NCBI RefSeq assembly: GCF_019649055.1
Contig: NW_026570275.1
Location: 186,001-250,000 of the forward strand
Length of the DNA stretch: 64,000 nt
Direction of reading: 5' to 3'
Source of the DNA: Paramacrobiotus metropolitanus
Taxonomy: Eukaryota > Tardigrada > Eutardigrada > Parachela > Macrobiotidae
Both the position numbers and the translations under genes were made by a program. The notes under the pieces were generated by a model, which was not told the DNA's origin, made no database searches, and saw only the letters and a list, made by a program, of their open reading frames with translations. This document shows positions 23,516 through 32,045 of this stretch, piece by piece (the stretch's first letter is position 1; each line of letters starts with the position of its first letter).

Positions 23516-26500
23516 ATGGTGGCACAGTTCTCTAATCAGCTGCGAAACAGAACCTATACCTGTAAATTCCCGGGGGCCATACTGGAAGATCTGCTGAGCG
23601 CTGTATTTGTTGCGGGAGTTCACAGCGATACAACGAGAAGACACCTTATGTCACAAGAGCTGAAGTCGTTTGATGAAACACTCCAGCTTGCCAGAAGGTT
23701 TGAGACGGGACAGGAGCAAGCAAAGATGAACAATAACCTGGAGGAGGATATACCCACCTCGGTAAAGGTCATCCGGAAAGCTGGAAGAGGCAACGCAGCG
23801 AGACAGCAGAGTCCGCGGAAGACGAAGCCCTGCTACCGATGCGGTGGGACGAACCACGATCAGGCAGACTGCAGATTTCGCAATCAGCCATGCCGAAAAT
23901 GCGGTAAGAACGGCCACATTGCGAAAGTTTGCAGATCTGGTGCGGCAACGGGAAAGGGAACCCAGCGACGCAGTGGTAGAGTGGAAGCCGTATACGACGT
24001 GCTGAACACCACCACTGGAGAAGGGGATCCCATCATGGTGCATCTAACGGTTTGCCGTCGGTCAGTTGCGTTTGAACTGGACACAGGATCGGCGAAGACC
24101 ATTGCCACCAGGAAGATGTGGAACGAATTGAAACGACCGGACCTGTTCCCGTGCGACTCGAAGCTCCGTAGCTTCTCGGGACACGAAATTCCAGTCCTTG
24201 GAGCTTGCTACGTGGGAGTTAAACGCGACGGCGGCAGTGAAGAACGGTTGATGGAACTCATTGTGGTCGAGGAAGGCACGAACGTCTTGGGAAGGGACTG
24301 GATCACCGCGTTCAACCTCCAACACCACAAGATGTCTGAACTGGCGATTGGTCAGGTGCACGAGGAAAGGTCACTAGAATCCATACTGAAAGCGAACAAG
24401 AATCTCTTTCGGGAAGAACTCGGATGCTGCCGGACGTTCCAGGCGCATCTCCACCTGAAGCCGGATGCAGTGCCAAAGTACTGCAAGCCACGCCCCGTGC
24501 CCTTTGCGCTACGAGAGCCTGTGGAGAAGGACATTGAGCGCCTCGAGAGACTGGGCGTCCTAGAACGGATCGAGCGATCGGCATGGGCGGCGCCGATAGT
24601 AGTGGTGCGGAAGCAAGGCGGAGCAGTGCGGATATGCGCGGACCTGAGCACCGGGCTCAACGATGCCCTGGATGTGCAGCGGTACCCACTGCCCTTGCCG
24701 GACGAGTTATTTGCCATTCTCAATGGCGGTGAGGAATTTACCACGATTGATATGTCCGATGCATATCATCAAGTGCCACTGGATGAAGCGAGCCGTGAGT
24801 TGGTTGCGATAAACACGCATCGCGGATTGTATCGCTACACTCGACTGCCGTTCGGAGTGGCTGCAGCGCCCAGCATCTTCCAACAGATGATGGAAGAACT
24901 GCTGAATGGCATCCCGTACGTAGCTGTGTACATGGACGACATTATAATCACAGGCAGAACACGACGGGAGCACCTTGCAAATCTGGCCGAAGTAGCCGAA
25001 CGAATGAACCGACAAGGATTCACCCTGAAACAGCAGAAGTGCAACTTCCTTCAGCTGTCGGTAGAATACTTGGGATTCGTGGTTGACAGAAACGGCCGAC
25101 ATGTGTCCGAAACAAAGATTCGCGCGATAATGGAGATGCCAGCACCGGTGGACGTTGCCCAGGTGCGATCCTTCCTGGGAATGATCAACCATTACGGCAA
25201 GTTCATTCACCAGCTGGCGACCAAGACGTACTGCCTCAACGCCCTGCTGAAAGTGGACGTCAAGTGGGAATGGTCAGGAGAATGTGATGGTGCCTTCCGC
25301 AGCCTGAAGGCGGAGCTGGCACAAGCTACAATGCTGGTGCATTACGATCCTGCGAAGCCGCTAATCCTCGCAGCGGATGCGTCGCAGTACGGGATCGGAG
25401 CGGTTATCAGCCACCGCGGACCGAGCGGAGAAGACCAGCCCATTGCCCATGCATCAAAGACGTTGACGCAAACTGAACAGCGGTACGCGCAGATAGAGAA
25501 AGAGGCGTTGGCTTTAGTCTTCGGTGTGAAGAAGTTCGACCAGTACCTGGCTGGTCGGGAGTTCACACTCCTTACAGACCACAAGCCGTTGGTCACGGTG
25601 TTCGGCCGGAAGACTGGAATTCCTGCGGTATCTGCCAACCGCCTCCAGCGATGGGCCATTGCACTCATGGCATATACCTTCACCATCGAGTACCGGTCCA
25701 CCGATGACTTCGGGCAGGCTGACGGATTGAGCCGGCTCCCCCTGCACTCGAAGGATATCTTCGATGCCAATGATTGGGGAATGCACGAAGCCATACATGC
25801 CGTCCAGATGGAAGTGTTGCGTGAGACACCGGTGGACGCGATGCAGATCGCCAGTGAAACTGGTAAGGACCGTGTGTTAGCGCGGTGCCGTCACCTGGTG
25901 CTAACTGGATGGCCAGACAAAGCGGCGCCGGACCTCCAACCGTACCACCAACGGCGGCTTCAGCTGTCCGTGGTTGCTGGGTGCATCCTGTGGGGAGCGA
26001 GGACGGTCATTCCGACGTCCCTCCAGCCAGCGCTGCTGAAACACTTGCACGCGACACATGCCGGCATGGTGCGTATGAAGGCGGAGGCCAGAAGTCATTT
26101 CTGGTGGCCTGGGTTGGACGCAGACATCGAGCGACTGGCGAAGAATTGCCCTGCCTGCAGTATGGTGGCAAAAGAAACGCCGAAAGTGCCGTTGCAGCAG
26201 TGGCCAGTTGCCGAGAATCCGTGGCAGCGCGTGCATGTGGACTTCGCGGGCCCGTTCCACAACGAAATGTTTCTCGTGATTGTGGACAGCTTCTCGAAGT
26301 GGCCGGAAGTCATCAAGATGCGGCGGACGCAGTCCGGCGACGTGATCGCCGTGCTGGAGCACTTGTGCGGCCGTTATGGATACCCGAAACAGCTGGTAAC
26401 CGATAACGGGCCACAGTTCACCAGTGCCGAGTTTGCAGACTACTGCAAAGAAAACGGGATTGCACACCTGCGCACGGCGCCTGGACACCCGCAATCCAAC

Positions 26501-27223
26501 GGGCAGGCGGAACGTTATGTCGGCGCATTCAAGGACGCCATGACCAAGATGTTGGCCGACAACCGTGCCAACATCGACGATGCACTGCGGAAATACCTAT
26601 TCAGGTATCGTACGACACCGCAAGCCACCACTGGAAGTTCGCCCGATGAGCTATTCCTCAAGCGCCGAATGCGCACAGCGCTGGATTTGGTACATCCAGA
26701 CGCGAACGAGACACGGCAAGCCAACATGGACCGTCATAAACGTAACTTCGATCAGCATGCCAAAGCGAAAAACTTCCATGGCGGACAGCTGGTGTTAGTA
26801 CGTGATTTCCGCCACGGTCCTAAAACCCATTGGACACCCGGCCAGCTGCGGTCTAAGAAAGGAAACCGTCAATGGACAGTTACGGTCGACGGCCAAGAGT
26901 GGTTCCGCCACGAAGACCAGATCAGGCCGCGTGAATGGCGTACTGCAGCTGAGCCCAACGACGTTACATCGCCAACAGTGCCAAAGGCGATGATATCGGA
27001 AATCCCACAGCGTGACCAGCAACCTGCAATAGCGGAGCCTGTCATCCAGCCACAGCCGGAACCAGCTCCGAGGACAGAATTTTCCTCCGGTAGCAGTGCC
27101 TGCTACAACGAATCCTGCCTCCATTGCGTGTGTCAGCGAGAGCGAATAAGGAGTCGAGCCAATACGATACGGATATACAAAATAAAATTTTTTTTTATCG
27201 GGGGAAGGAGATGTAGTGTATGA
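23516..27223 (+). CDS. Gypsy Gag C-terminus fused to Pol polyprotein (protease, RT, RNase H, integrase)
   Basis: An open frame of 1235 codons with intact motifs in order. There are two CCHC zinc knuckles (CYRCGGTNHDQADC and CRKCGKNGHIAKVC, about residues 105-140). The aspartic protease follows (ELDTGSAKT, about 187), then reverse transcriptase with VYMDD (about 470) and RNase H (AADASQYGIGA, about 620). Integrase has an HHCC zinc domain (from about 842) and catalytic D, D and E in VDFAGP, VTDNGPQ and GQAERY, the last two separated by 35 residues (DD35E). The stop TGA (27221-27223) lies inside the right LTR. The ATG at 23516 is only the first in frame; the natural product probably arises from gag-pol readthrough. 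The zinc knuckles lie in the same frame as protease. Pol looks undamaged, so it could act in trans on other copies. Confidence 0.93.
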   Translation: MVAQFSNQLRNRTYTCKFPGAILEDLLSAVFVAGVHSDTTRRHLMSQELKSFDETLQLARRFETGQEQAKMNNNLEEDIPTSVKVIRKAGRGNAARQQSPRKTKPCYRCGGTNHDQADCRFRNQPCRKCGKNGHIAKVCRSGAATGKGTQRRSGRVEAVYDVLNTTTGEGDPIMVHLTVCRRSVAFELDTGSAKTIATRKMWNELKRPDLFPCDSKLRSFSGHEIPVLGACYVGVKRDGGSEERLMELIVVEEGTNVLGRDWITAFNLQHHKMSELAIGQVHEERSLESILKANKNLFREELGCCRTFQAHLHLKPDAVPKYCKPRPVPFALREPVEKDIERLERLGVLERIERSAWAAPIVVVRKQGGAVRICADLSTGLNDALDVQRYPLPLPDELFAILNGGEEFTTIDMSDAYHQVPLDEASRELVAINTHRGLYRYTRLPFGVAAAPSIFQQMMEELLNGIPYVAVYMDDIIITGRTRREHLANLAEVAERMNRQGFTLKQQKCNFLQLSVEYLGFVVDRNGRHVSETKIRAIMEMPAPVDVAQVRSFLGMINHYGKFIHQLATKTYCLNALLKVDVKWEWSGECDGAFRSLKAELAQATMLVHYDPAKPLILAADASQYGIGAVISHRGPSGEDQPIAHASKTLTQTEQRYAQIEKEALALVFGVKKFDQYLAGREFTLLTDHKPLVTVFGRKTGIPAVSANRLQRWAIALMAYTFTIEYRSTDDFGQADGLSRLPLHSKDIFDANDWGMHEAIHAVQMEVLRETPVDAMQIASETGKDRVLARCRHLVLTGWPDKAAPDLQPYHQRRLQLSVVAGCILWGARTVIPTSLQPALLKHLHATHAGMVRMKAEARSHFWWPGLDADIERLAKNCPACSMVAKETPKVPLQQWPVAENPWQRVHVDFAGPFHNEMFLVIVDSFSKWPEVIKMRRTQSGDVIAVLEHLCGRYGYPKQLVTDNGPQFTSAEFADYCKENGIAHLRTAPGHPQSNGQAERYVGAFKDAMTKMLADNRANIDDALRKYLFRYRTTPQATTGSSPDELFLKRRMRTALDLVHPDANETRQANMDRHKRNFDQHAKAKNFHGGQLVLVRDFRHGPKTHWTPGQLRSKKGNRQWTVTVDGQEWFRHEDQIRPREWRTAAEPNDVTSPTVPKAMISEIPQRDQQPAIAEPVIQPQPEPAPRTEFSSGSSACYNESCLHCVCQRERIRSRANTIRIYKIKFFFIGGRRCSV
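27200..27211 (+). other. Polypurine tract
   Basis: GGGGGAAGGAGA, twelve purines directly abutting the right LTR, as expected for plus-strand priming. Confidence 0.85.
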
Positions 27224-27362
27224 TGTTGCTAAGTGCAAAAGGTCATGAGTTGTGGTGTGCGTTAATACTGATGATTTAGTACGATTACCAGCTGGGTACG
27301 AGAATCTGAGACTTTGTGCTATTACTCTATTATTCATATTAAAGCGTATTACATATACGACA
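27212..27362 (+). repeat. Right LTR (151 bp)
   Basis: Identical to the left LTR at 22956-23106. It is followed by the target duplication GTTAT. Confidence 0.95.
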
Positions 27363-27367
27363 GTTAT

Positions 27368-27861
27368 GTTACATTCTCAGTGCTTCTGGGCAAACAACAT
27401 AAAAGAAGGTGTTAACCGCCGTTGGGTGTTTTATGTTACCTTGTATAGATCCCCTTGATCCTGGAGATTTGCAGGGCGTATCAAGAATAATTAATACTGG
27501 TGACAGTGTATCAATGCTTTAGTATTACTGACGCAGAAACAAGCGTGAAAGCGAACTCGAACGGTTTTCCAATGCTTACTGGCGTTACCGGAAGTAACGC
27601 ATCAGATAAGTCGTACAATCGAGGCTCGAAAATTAAACAACTTCACAAGAATCGTGTGCAACGCAGCAGTAACAGAGACAAGTACACGTTTACAACTACC
27701 TATAGTGCTTGCATATGTTGCACACAAGACAATCTGCTGTTAATTCGTTCTGCGTATTATTATTTATAATTAGAGCCTATTCTTATAAAGTATATTCGGG
27801 AATTCTGCAAGTGTTACTGCCTACGAAAAGACAGCTGCTGCCTCTGAATAATTATGTTATA
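27368..27861. other. Upstream region of the astacin-Ig gene, no gene
   Basis: About 490 bp between the Gypsy insertion and the ATG at 27862. No supported coding content; it presumably holds the promoter and 5' UTR of the plus-strand gene. Confidence 0.4.
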
Positions 27862-30730
27862 ATGAAGGCATTCGGATTGTTCTTCGGAATCTTTTGGACT
27901 GTTGTAACATCGCTTACATATTCAGGTGTGTAATGAAAATGTGTTATAAAATTGGGATTTCCTTGTTTTTCGTGTTATGTACTTACGATTAGTGTTTTAT
28001 TGCACATAACCAGTCTATGCACTTCATTATGTCTTCATATCAACGAGTAAGTAGTACAGAAAAAAAATTTGTTAATTTGTCGCTGCGAGCTGGTCAAACA
28101 TACTCATGATGCATAAAAGGATAGAGAGTACTGAGATTTCACATGTACCTAGTTTCTGCACACCGTTATTATAAATCTACAGTAGTCATGCATGTAACGT
28201 TGTGTCACAGTAAGCGAACCTGTAGGAGAGAATGCATCTGATAGCGATGCCAGCTTATATTTCAATGATGTAATCTGGGACGACGAGGACGATGGTGGTG
28301 CCAGGCAGTACATGCGGGCAACAGGTCAGCTTGCTCCGGGAAATTACTGGCCCAACAACGGAAAGGACATTCCTTACGCATTTGAACAACTCGGTAAGCG
28401 TTTTCCATGCTCCCATTATAACAGCATGCGCAAAGCGGCATATATTAACGCCCAGATTTTTTTGTAGATCCAGTCAGGCTAGTAACACATGCAACTGCTG
28501 TCCAATATTTTTACTAGCATTATAATTACAGAAACTGAACGCGTAAAAAACAAACACTGCAGAACTTGTTAACAAAATAAGCCGCAAAACTTCGTATGCA
28601 AAAACGATATTATCCAATGACAGCGCGAATTGCACGGTGTGGTAGCACAAGCGAAAGTATTTTATTTCAAAATTAATGGCCTTGGCATATTTGTATATGC
28701 TACTCTAGGTCCGATAAAATCGGCGCTTTGACTTATAAAAAATTAATTAGCGGTAATCAAATTGAAAACGTGAAAGCGGTAAAGTAATAATTGCTTTCAG
28801 ATGCGGACCAACGACAAGCGGTGGAAAAGGCTTTGCGACTGATGGAATGGCGTACCAGCTTTTGCATAACTTTTAAAAGCCGGACACAAGAGCGGGAACA
28901 TATTCTTTTCCAACCGGGAAAAAGGTAGTACCGTACTAGTGCAAAATAAAGAATACAGTGCTGATTTTTACTCATAACACAAATTGAGTTTGCTATTTAT
29001 TATAGACTGCTAATTATGATTTATAATGATATAGCTGCCAAGCGGAAATTGGCCGTGTTCATGCGCATGCGACAAAGGTCAAGTTACACGCTGACTGTTT
29101 TTCATCGGGCATAATTCAGCATGAAGTCATGCATGCTCTCGGCATGTTTCATGAGCACAGCCGCCCCGATCGCGATGAGTACGTCACGGTCCTTCCTGAG
29201 AACATCCGAAAAGGCGTCGATCCAAGGAACTTTGATAAATTGCCACTGATGGTGACATACGGTGTTCCGTACGATTTGGATTCAATCATGCACTACGGCG
29301 GCATGGATATAGCACGAAGCGGCGGCAGACCAGCATTTGTTCCTAAGATAACCACGCAAGTAATTGGTCAGCGAAATGGTTTAAGCACTTTCGATGTGGC
29401 GCGATTGCAGAGAGCCTACAAGTGCTCCTTAGATGATGCCGCTTTTGAAAGGCGAATGTCCGAGCGAAGACTGAACATATCTTACAGAATAGCCACATCA
29501 GGTTAGCACTGTATGATTGATGCGTACTAAGCATTCATGTTGCTCTGTTATTTGCCACTAAAATGAACTGGTAGACCGGATGTTTGGACGGAAATGAAAG
29601 CCCTCTTCCGATACATTCAGGACCAATTACGTATATGCTTTATTAAATGTCCGTAACGAAAGTGACGCTGTTAAGTTATCAGGGCCCTTCATCCCGATAA
29701 CAGATTTGGCGTTCACTGTTCAGTTCAACTCCAGGCGATGAGTGCGCTACTAAGTCTACAGTGCTGGTTCTATTCGTATTTATCGAACCATGCTAACCTG
29801 TGCATGCAACAAGGTATAATTGTTTTTATAGTTGAAGAAATCGCAACTGGACAATTTCCCACTTCTCCGGTGGCAGTGCAAATTCAGCCTTCGAAATCGC
29901 AGACGGTGAGAATTGGAGACACTGTGCAATTCCGTTGCATTGTCCGTAGTCCTATTGCCTACACGACGGTCTGGACAAAAGTCGGCGGACGACTTCTATC
30001 GCGTTACTCAGACGTAGCGGGAGTGTTGACCATTAACAATGTACAGCCACATGATGTCGGCACATATATCTGCACGGGTTCCAACGCCTACCAGAGTGGA
30101 TCTGATCGTGCGGAGTTGAGCATCAAAAGCGCTGCCTTCCCGATTGAAGTAAAACCGTTGGCTAACGGTGAGAAGGCGGCACCCGCTCCGCCGAGCCTGT
30201 GGCCAACTGGTCCCGTTGAACTGCGGATTAAGCCGTACTTCCAGCGAGTTAAAGAAGGACAGCCAGTGGAATTCCGGTGCATTGCTACCGGTTCCCAAGT
30301 GCATCTATCTTGGCATCGCGCGCATGGTGGTCGTTTGAATTCACAGAGCACAGTAAACAATGGGGTACTCCGAATCCCGTCGGCTCAAGTTCAGGACGAA
30401 GACGAATACTTCTGCAATGGCACCGAACCGGGAGGACCAGTTAGCGCTCGAACATTCTCTTCGTTTTCTCTGAGTAAACGAAGAGAATGTTCGAGCAGAG
30501 AAGTAGTGAGGGTGGAATGTGTCGGTGACGGACCTGACGATGCAGTGTACTGGCATCGTGATTCAGCTGCGGGGCGTGTCGTAGCCGGGCCTGGTCAAGG
30601 CAGACAGGAGCAGGTGATTGAAAATGCATCCGCCGACGATGCTCGACAGTACGTCTGCGTTGTCAGAGACCCAACCGGCACCACCAGCTCATTTGCCGTG
30701 GAAGTACGAAGTAAGTTTGCTGCTTATTAA
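27862..30730 (+). CDS. Secreted astacin metalloprotease with three C-terminal Ig-like domains
   Basis: Exons 27862-27925, 28211-28393, 28801-28924, 29035-29501 and 29832-30730 join in consistent phases and encode 578 residues. Residues 1-20 are a signal peptide (MKAFGLFFGIFWTVVTS). The acidic propeptide lacks a clear FxGD switch (YFNDVIWDD instead). The astacin domain begins YWPNNGKDIPYAF. It has the zinc site HEVMHALGMFHEHSR (about residue 153), the Met-turn SIMHYGG (about 207) and ends VARLQRAYKC. Exon 5 holds three Ig-like repeats: VQFRCIV with GTYICTG, VEFRCIA with DEYFCNG, and VRVECVG with RQYVCVV. The chain reads through a gtaagt at 30711 to stop at TAA 30730. Splicing there to an exon at 30927-30982 would also keep frame and give 590 residues. 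A 21-bp palindrome lies in exon 5. It is probably an extracellular or matrix protease. Confidence 0.85.
30446..30496. repeat. Perfect 21-bp inverted repeat inside coding exon 5 of the astacin-Ig gene
   Basis: Arms 30446-30466 and 30476-30496 are exact reverse complements around a 9-base spacer. The coding frame stays open across it (residues about 484-501, RTFSSFSLSKRRECSS), at the boundary between the second and third Ig domains. Confidence 0.95.
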
Positions 30731-30889
30731 AGGTCAACAGCAACATGTCCTGGAAACAGGATTTTTCTCCCATTCACCAAACCCGGCGCATGTACAATAC
30801 AGCCGAAACCAGCGTTTAGTCCAACCATCTGACAACAAGCCATCATCGAATAATTATAATCTGCATTCTGTAGCTATTGTCACCACTAT

Positions 30890-31300
30890 TATTAAGAAAT
30901 TTGTCTCTGCACGTGATTGTTCATAGAGGAAGCCAGGACATATCAAGGTGCCGGCGAAATTCCCGAAATCGTAAACTTGTAACCAACCAATTGCCTTCCG
31001 ACCAGAACCCGGTATCGCGGACCCATGCATACTGAAGAAGACGACTGTAAAGTTCACGACAATTTAACCGCCAAGTCCTACCAGAAACCTTGATAGCCAA
31101 CATTTTCGGACCTTTCTGCAGGCGGACGTTTGAACTGCATCTGCAGCATTTGGTCGTAGATGCACCCTTATAAGTGTGCGATCGCATCAATTCGTTACCC
31201 AAGAGGCGGTCGAATGTAGAAGAAATCTTAACTGAGCTCAGAAATTGCACCATTCGTGCTTTATGACCGGGCGTTTTCACCGATTTGCCTTTACTGCGTA
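30890..31300 (-). pseudogene. Decayed astacin gene fragment
   Basis: Minus-strand remnants align in order with exons of the astacin-lectin gene at 32.8-33.4 kb. GFLYEQSRAETNF (30945-30900) matches its GFFHEQSRTDRDQY. A diverged segment near 31030-30985 matches the exon encoding the HELMH motif, but that zinc motif is gone (MHGSAIPGSGRKAIG). Segments near 31150-31090 and 31215-31190 match the CSSYVG and KDFVYIGPSFG exons. Several frames and splice sites are broken. It lies downstream of an intact paralogue on the same strand, consistent with a dead tandem copy. It partly overlaps, antisense, the optional last exon of the astacin-Ig gene. Confidence 0.7.
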
Positions 31301-32045
31301 TTCTTGCTTTGGAAAATGGGATAAAAAAAAGAGGTTTAGTCAGGATATTAGGAATTACATAAACCGTCTGCATTGTTCGTGTCACTTTGCCTCTTTTCGA
31401 CAATGGAGAAACCGTTACATCGCGTTATTGAACCAAAGTGATGTCGGACAGCTTTATAGTTTCCGTAACTCCTGGTGGAGCGCTTCTTATGAACGACAAG
31501 AAATTTACGTGCCTGTTAACTGCGCTACCAAGTCGTTTATAACTGGTTTTTTGGCCATCAAATCTTCTTCATAGGTTGAATTTTCATTGAATGATAACAA
31601 AATTTGTTGAAGAGGCAAATTTATTGAGATTGTACTGATCAGCGTATACCGCTATGAATTGTGTTCCAAGCAGATTTTCATTCATAATCGATTTAACTAG
31701 GATTCCACTAGTCGTAACTAGTTGCGCATTCGGCAGGAATGCCTAAGGATAATAGTAAAAATAATATTATTATTTTTATTATGATCCTGGTTGATTTGCT
31801 GGGTAGCGGGCCGCTTACGATCATGGCTAGTACGGTACTTACTTTGAATGGTCGCCTTTACCAAACAATTACAATGTCCTTAAACTATCTGAATGCCCGA
31901 AGCACCCAACCAAATGTTTCTTTGCGAAAACGCGGTTTGTTTGATGTAAACCATGGTAAAACTGATGCAAGATCCCGCAGCTTCGCATTCATAGTCGCAG
32001 AGGGACCTGCGTCACGTTACTACACGTGATAGTGAAACACAGAGT
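31301..32045. other. Gap with no supported gene
   Basis: Possibly contains further unrecognisable remains of the decayed astacin copy to the left. The open frames at 31245-31574 and 31739-32029 show no domain. Confidence 0.45.

Larger units (their letters stand above)
22951..27367 (+). mobile_element. Ty3/Gypsy LTR retrotransposon, full length with target duplication
   Basis: The element spans 22956-27362 and is flanked by the 5-bp duplication GTTAT (22951-22955 and 27363-27367). It has two 151-bp LTRs that are identical base for base, starting TG and ending CA. It has a primer-binding-site candidate directly after the left LTR and a 12-base polypurine tract directly before the right LTR. 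The gene order zinc knuckles, protease, reverse transcriptase, RNase H, integrase is that of Ty3/Gypsy (Metaviridae). I see no env-like frame and no chromodomain. Identical LTRs imply very recent insertion, yet gag is interrupted. It sits between two divergent astacin genes. Confidence 0.95.

Noticed and set aside
25885-26494. Frames of 173 and 197 codons inside the Gypsy integrase region
   Set aside because: Shadows in other frames of the intact Pol polyprotein, whose catalytic motifs lie in the main frame.
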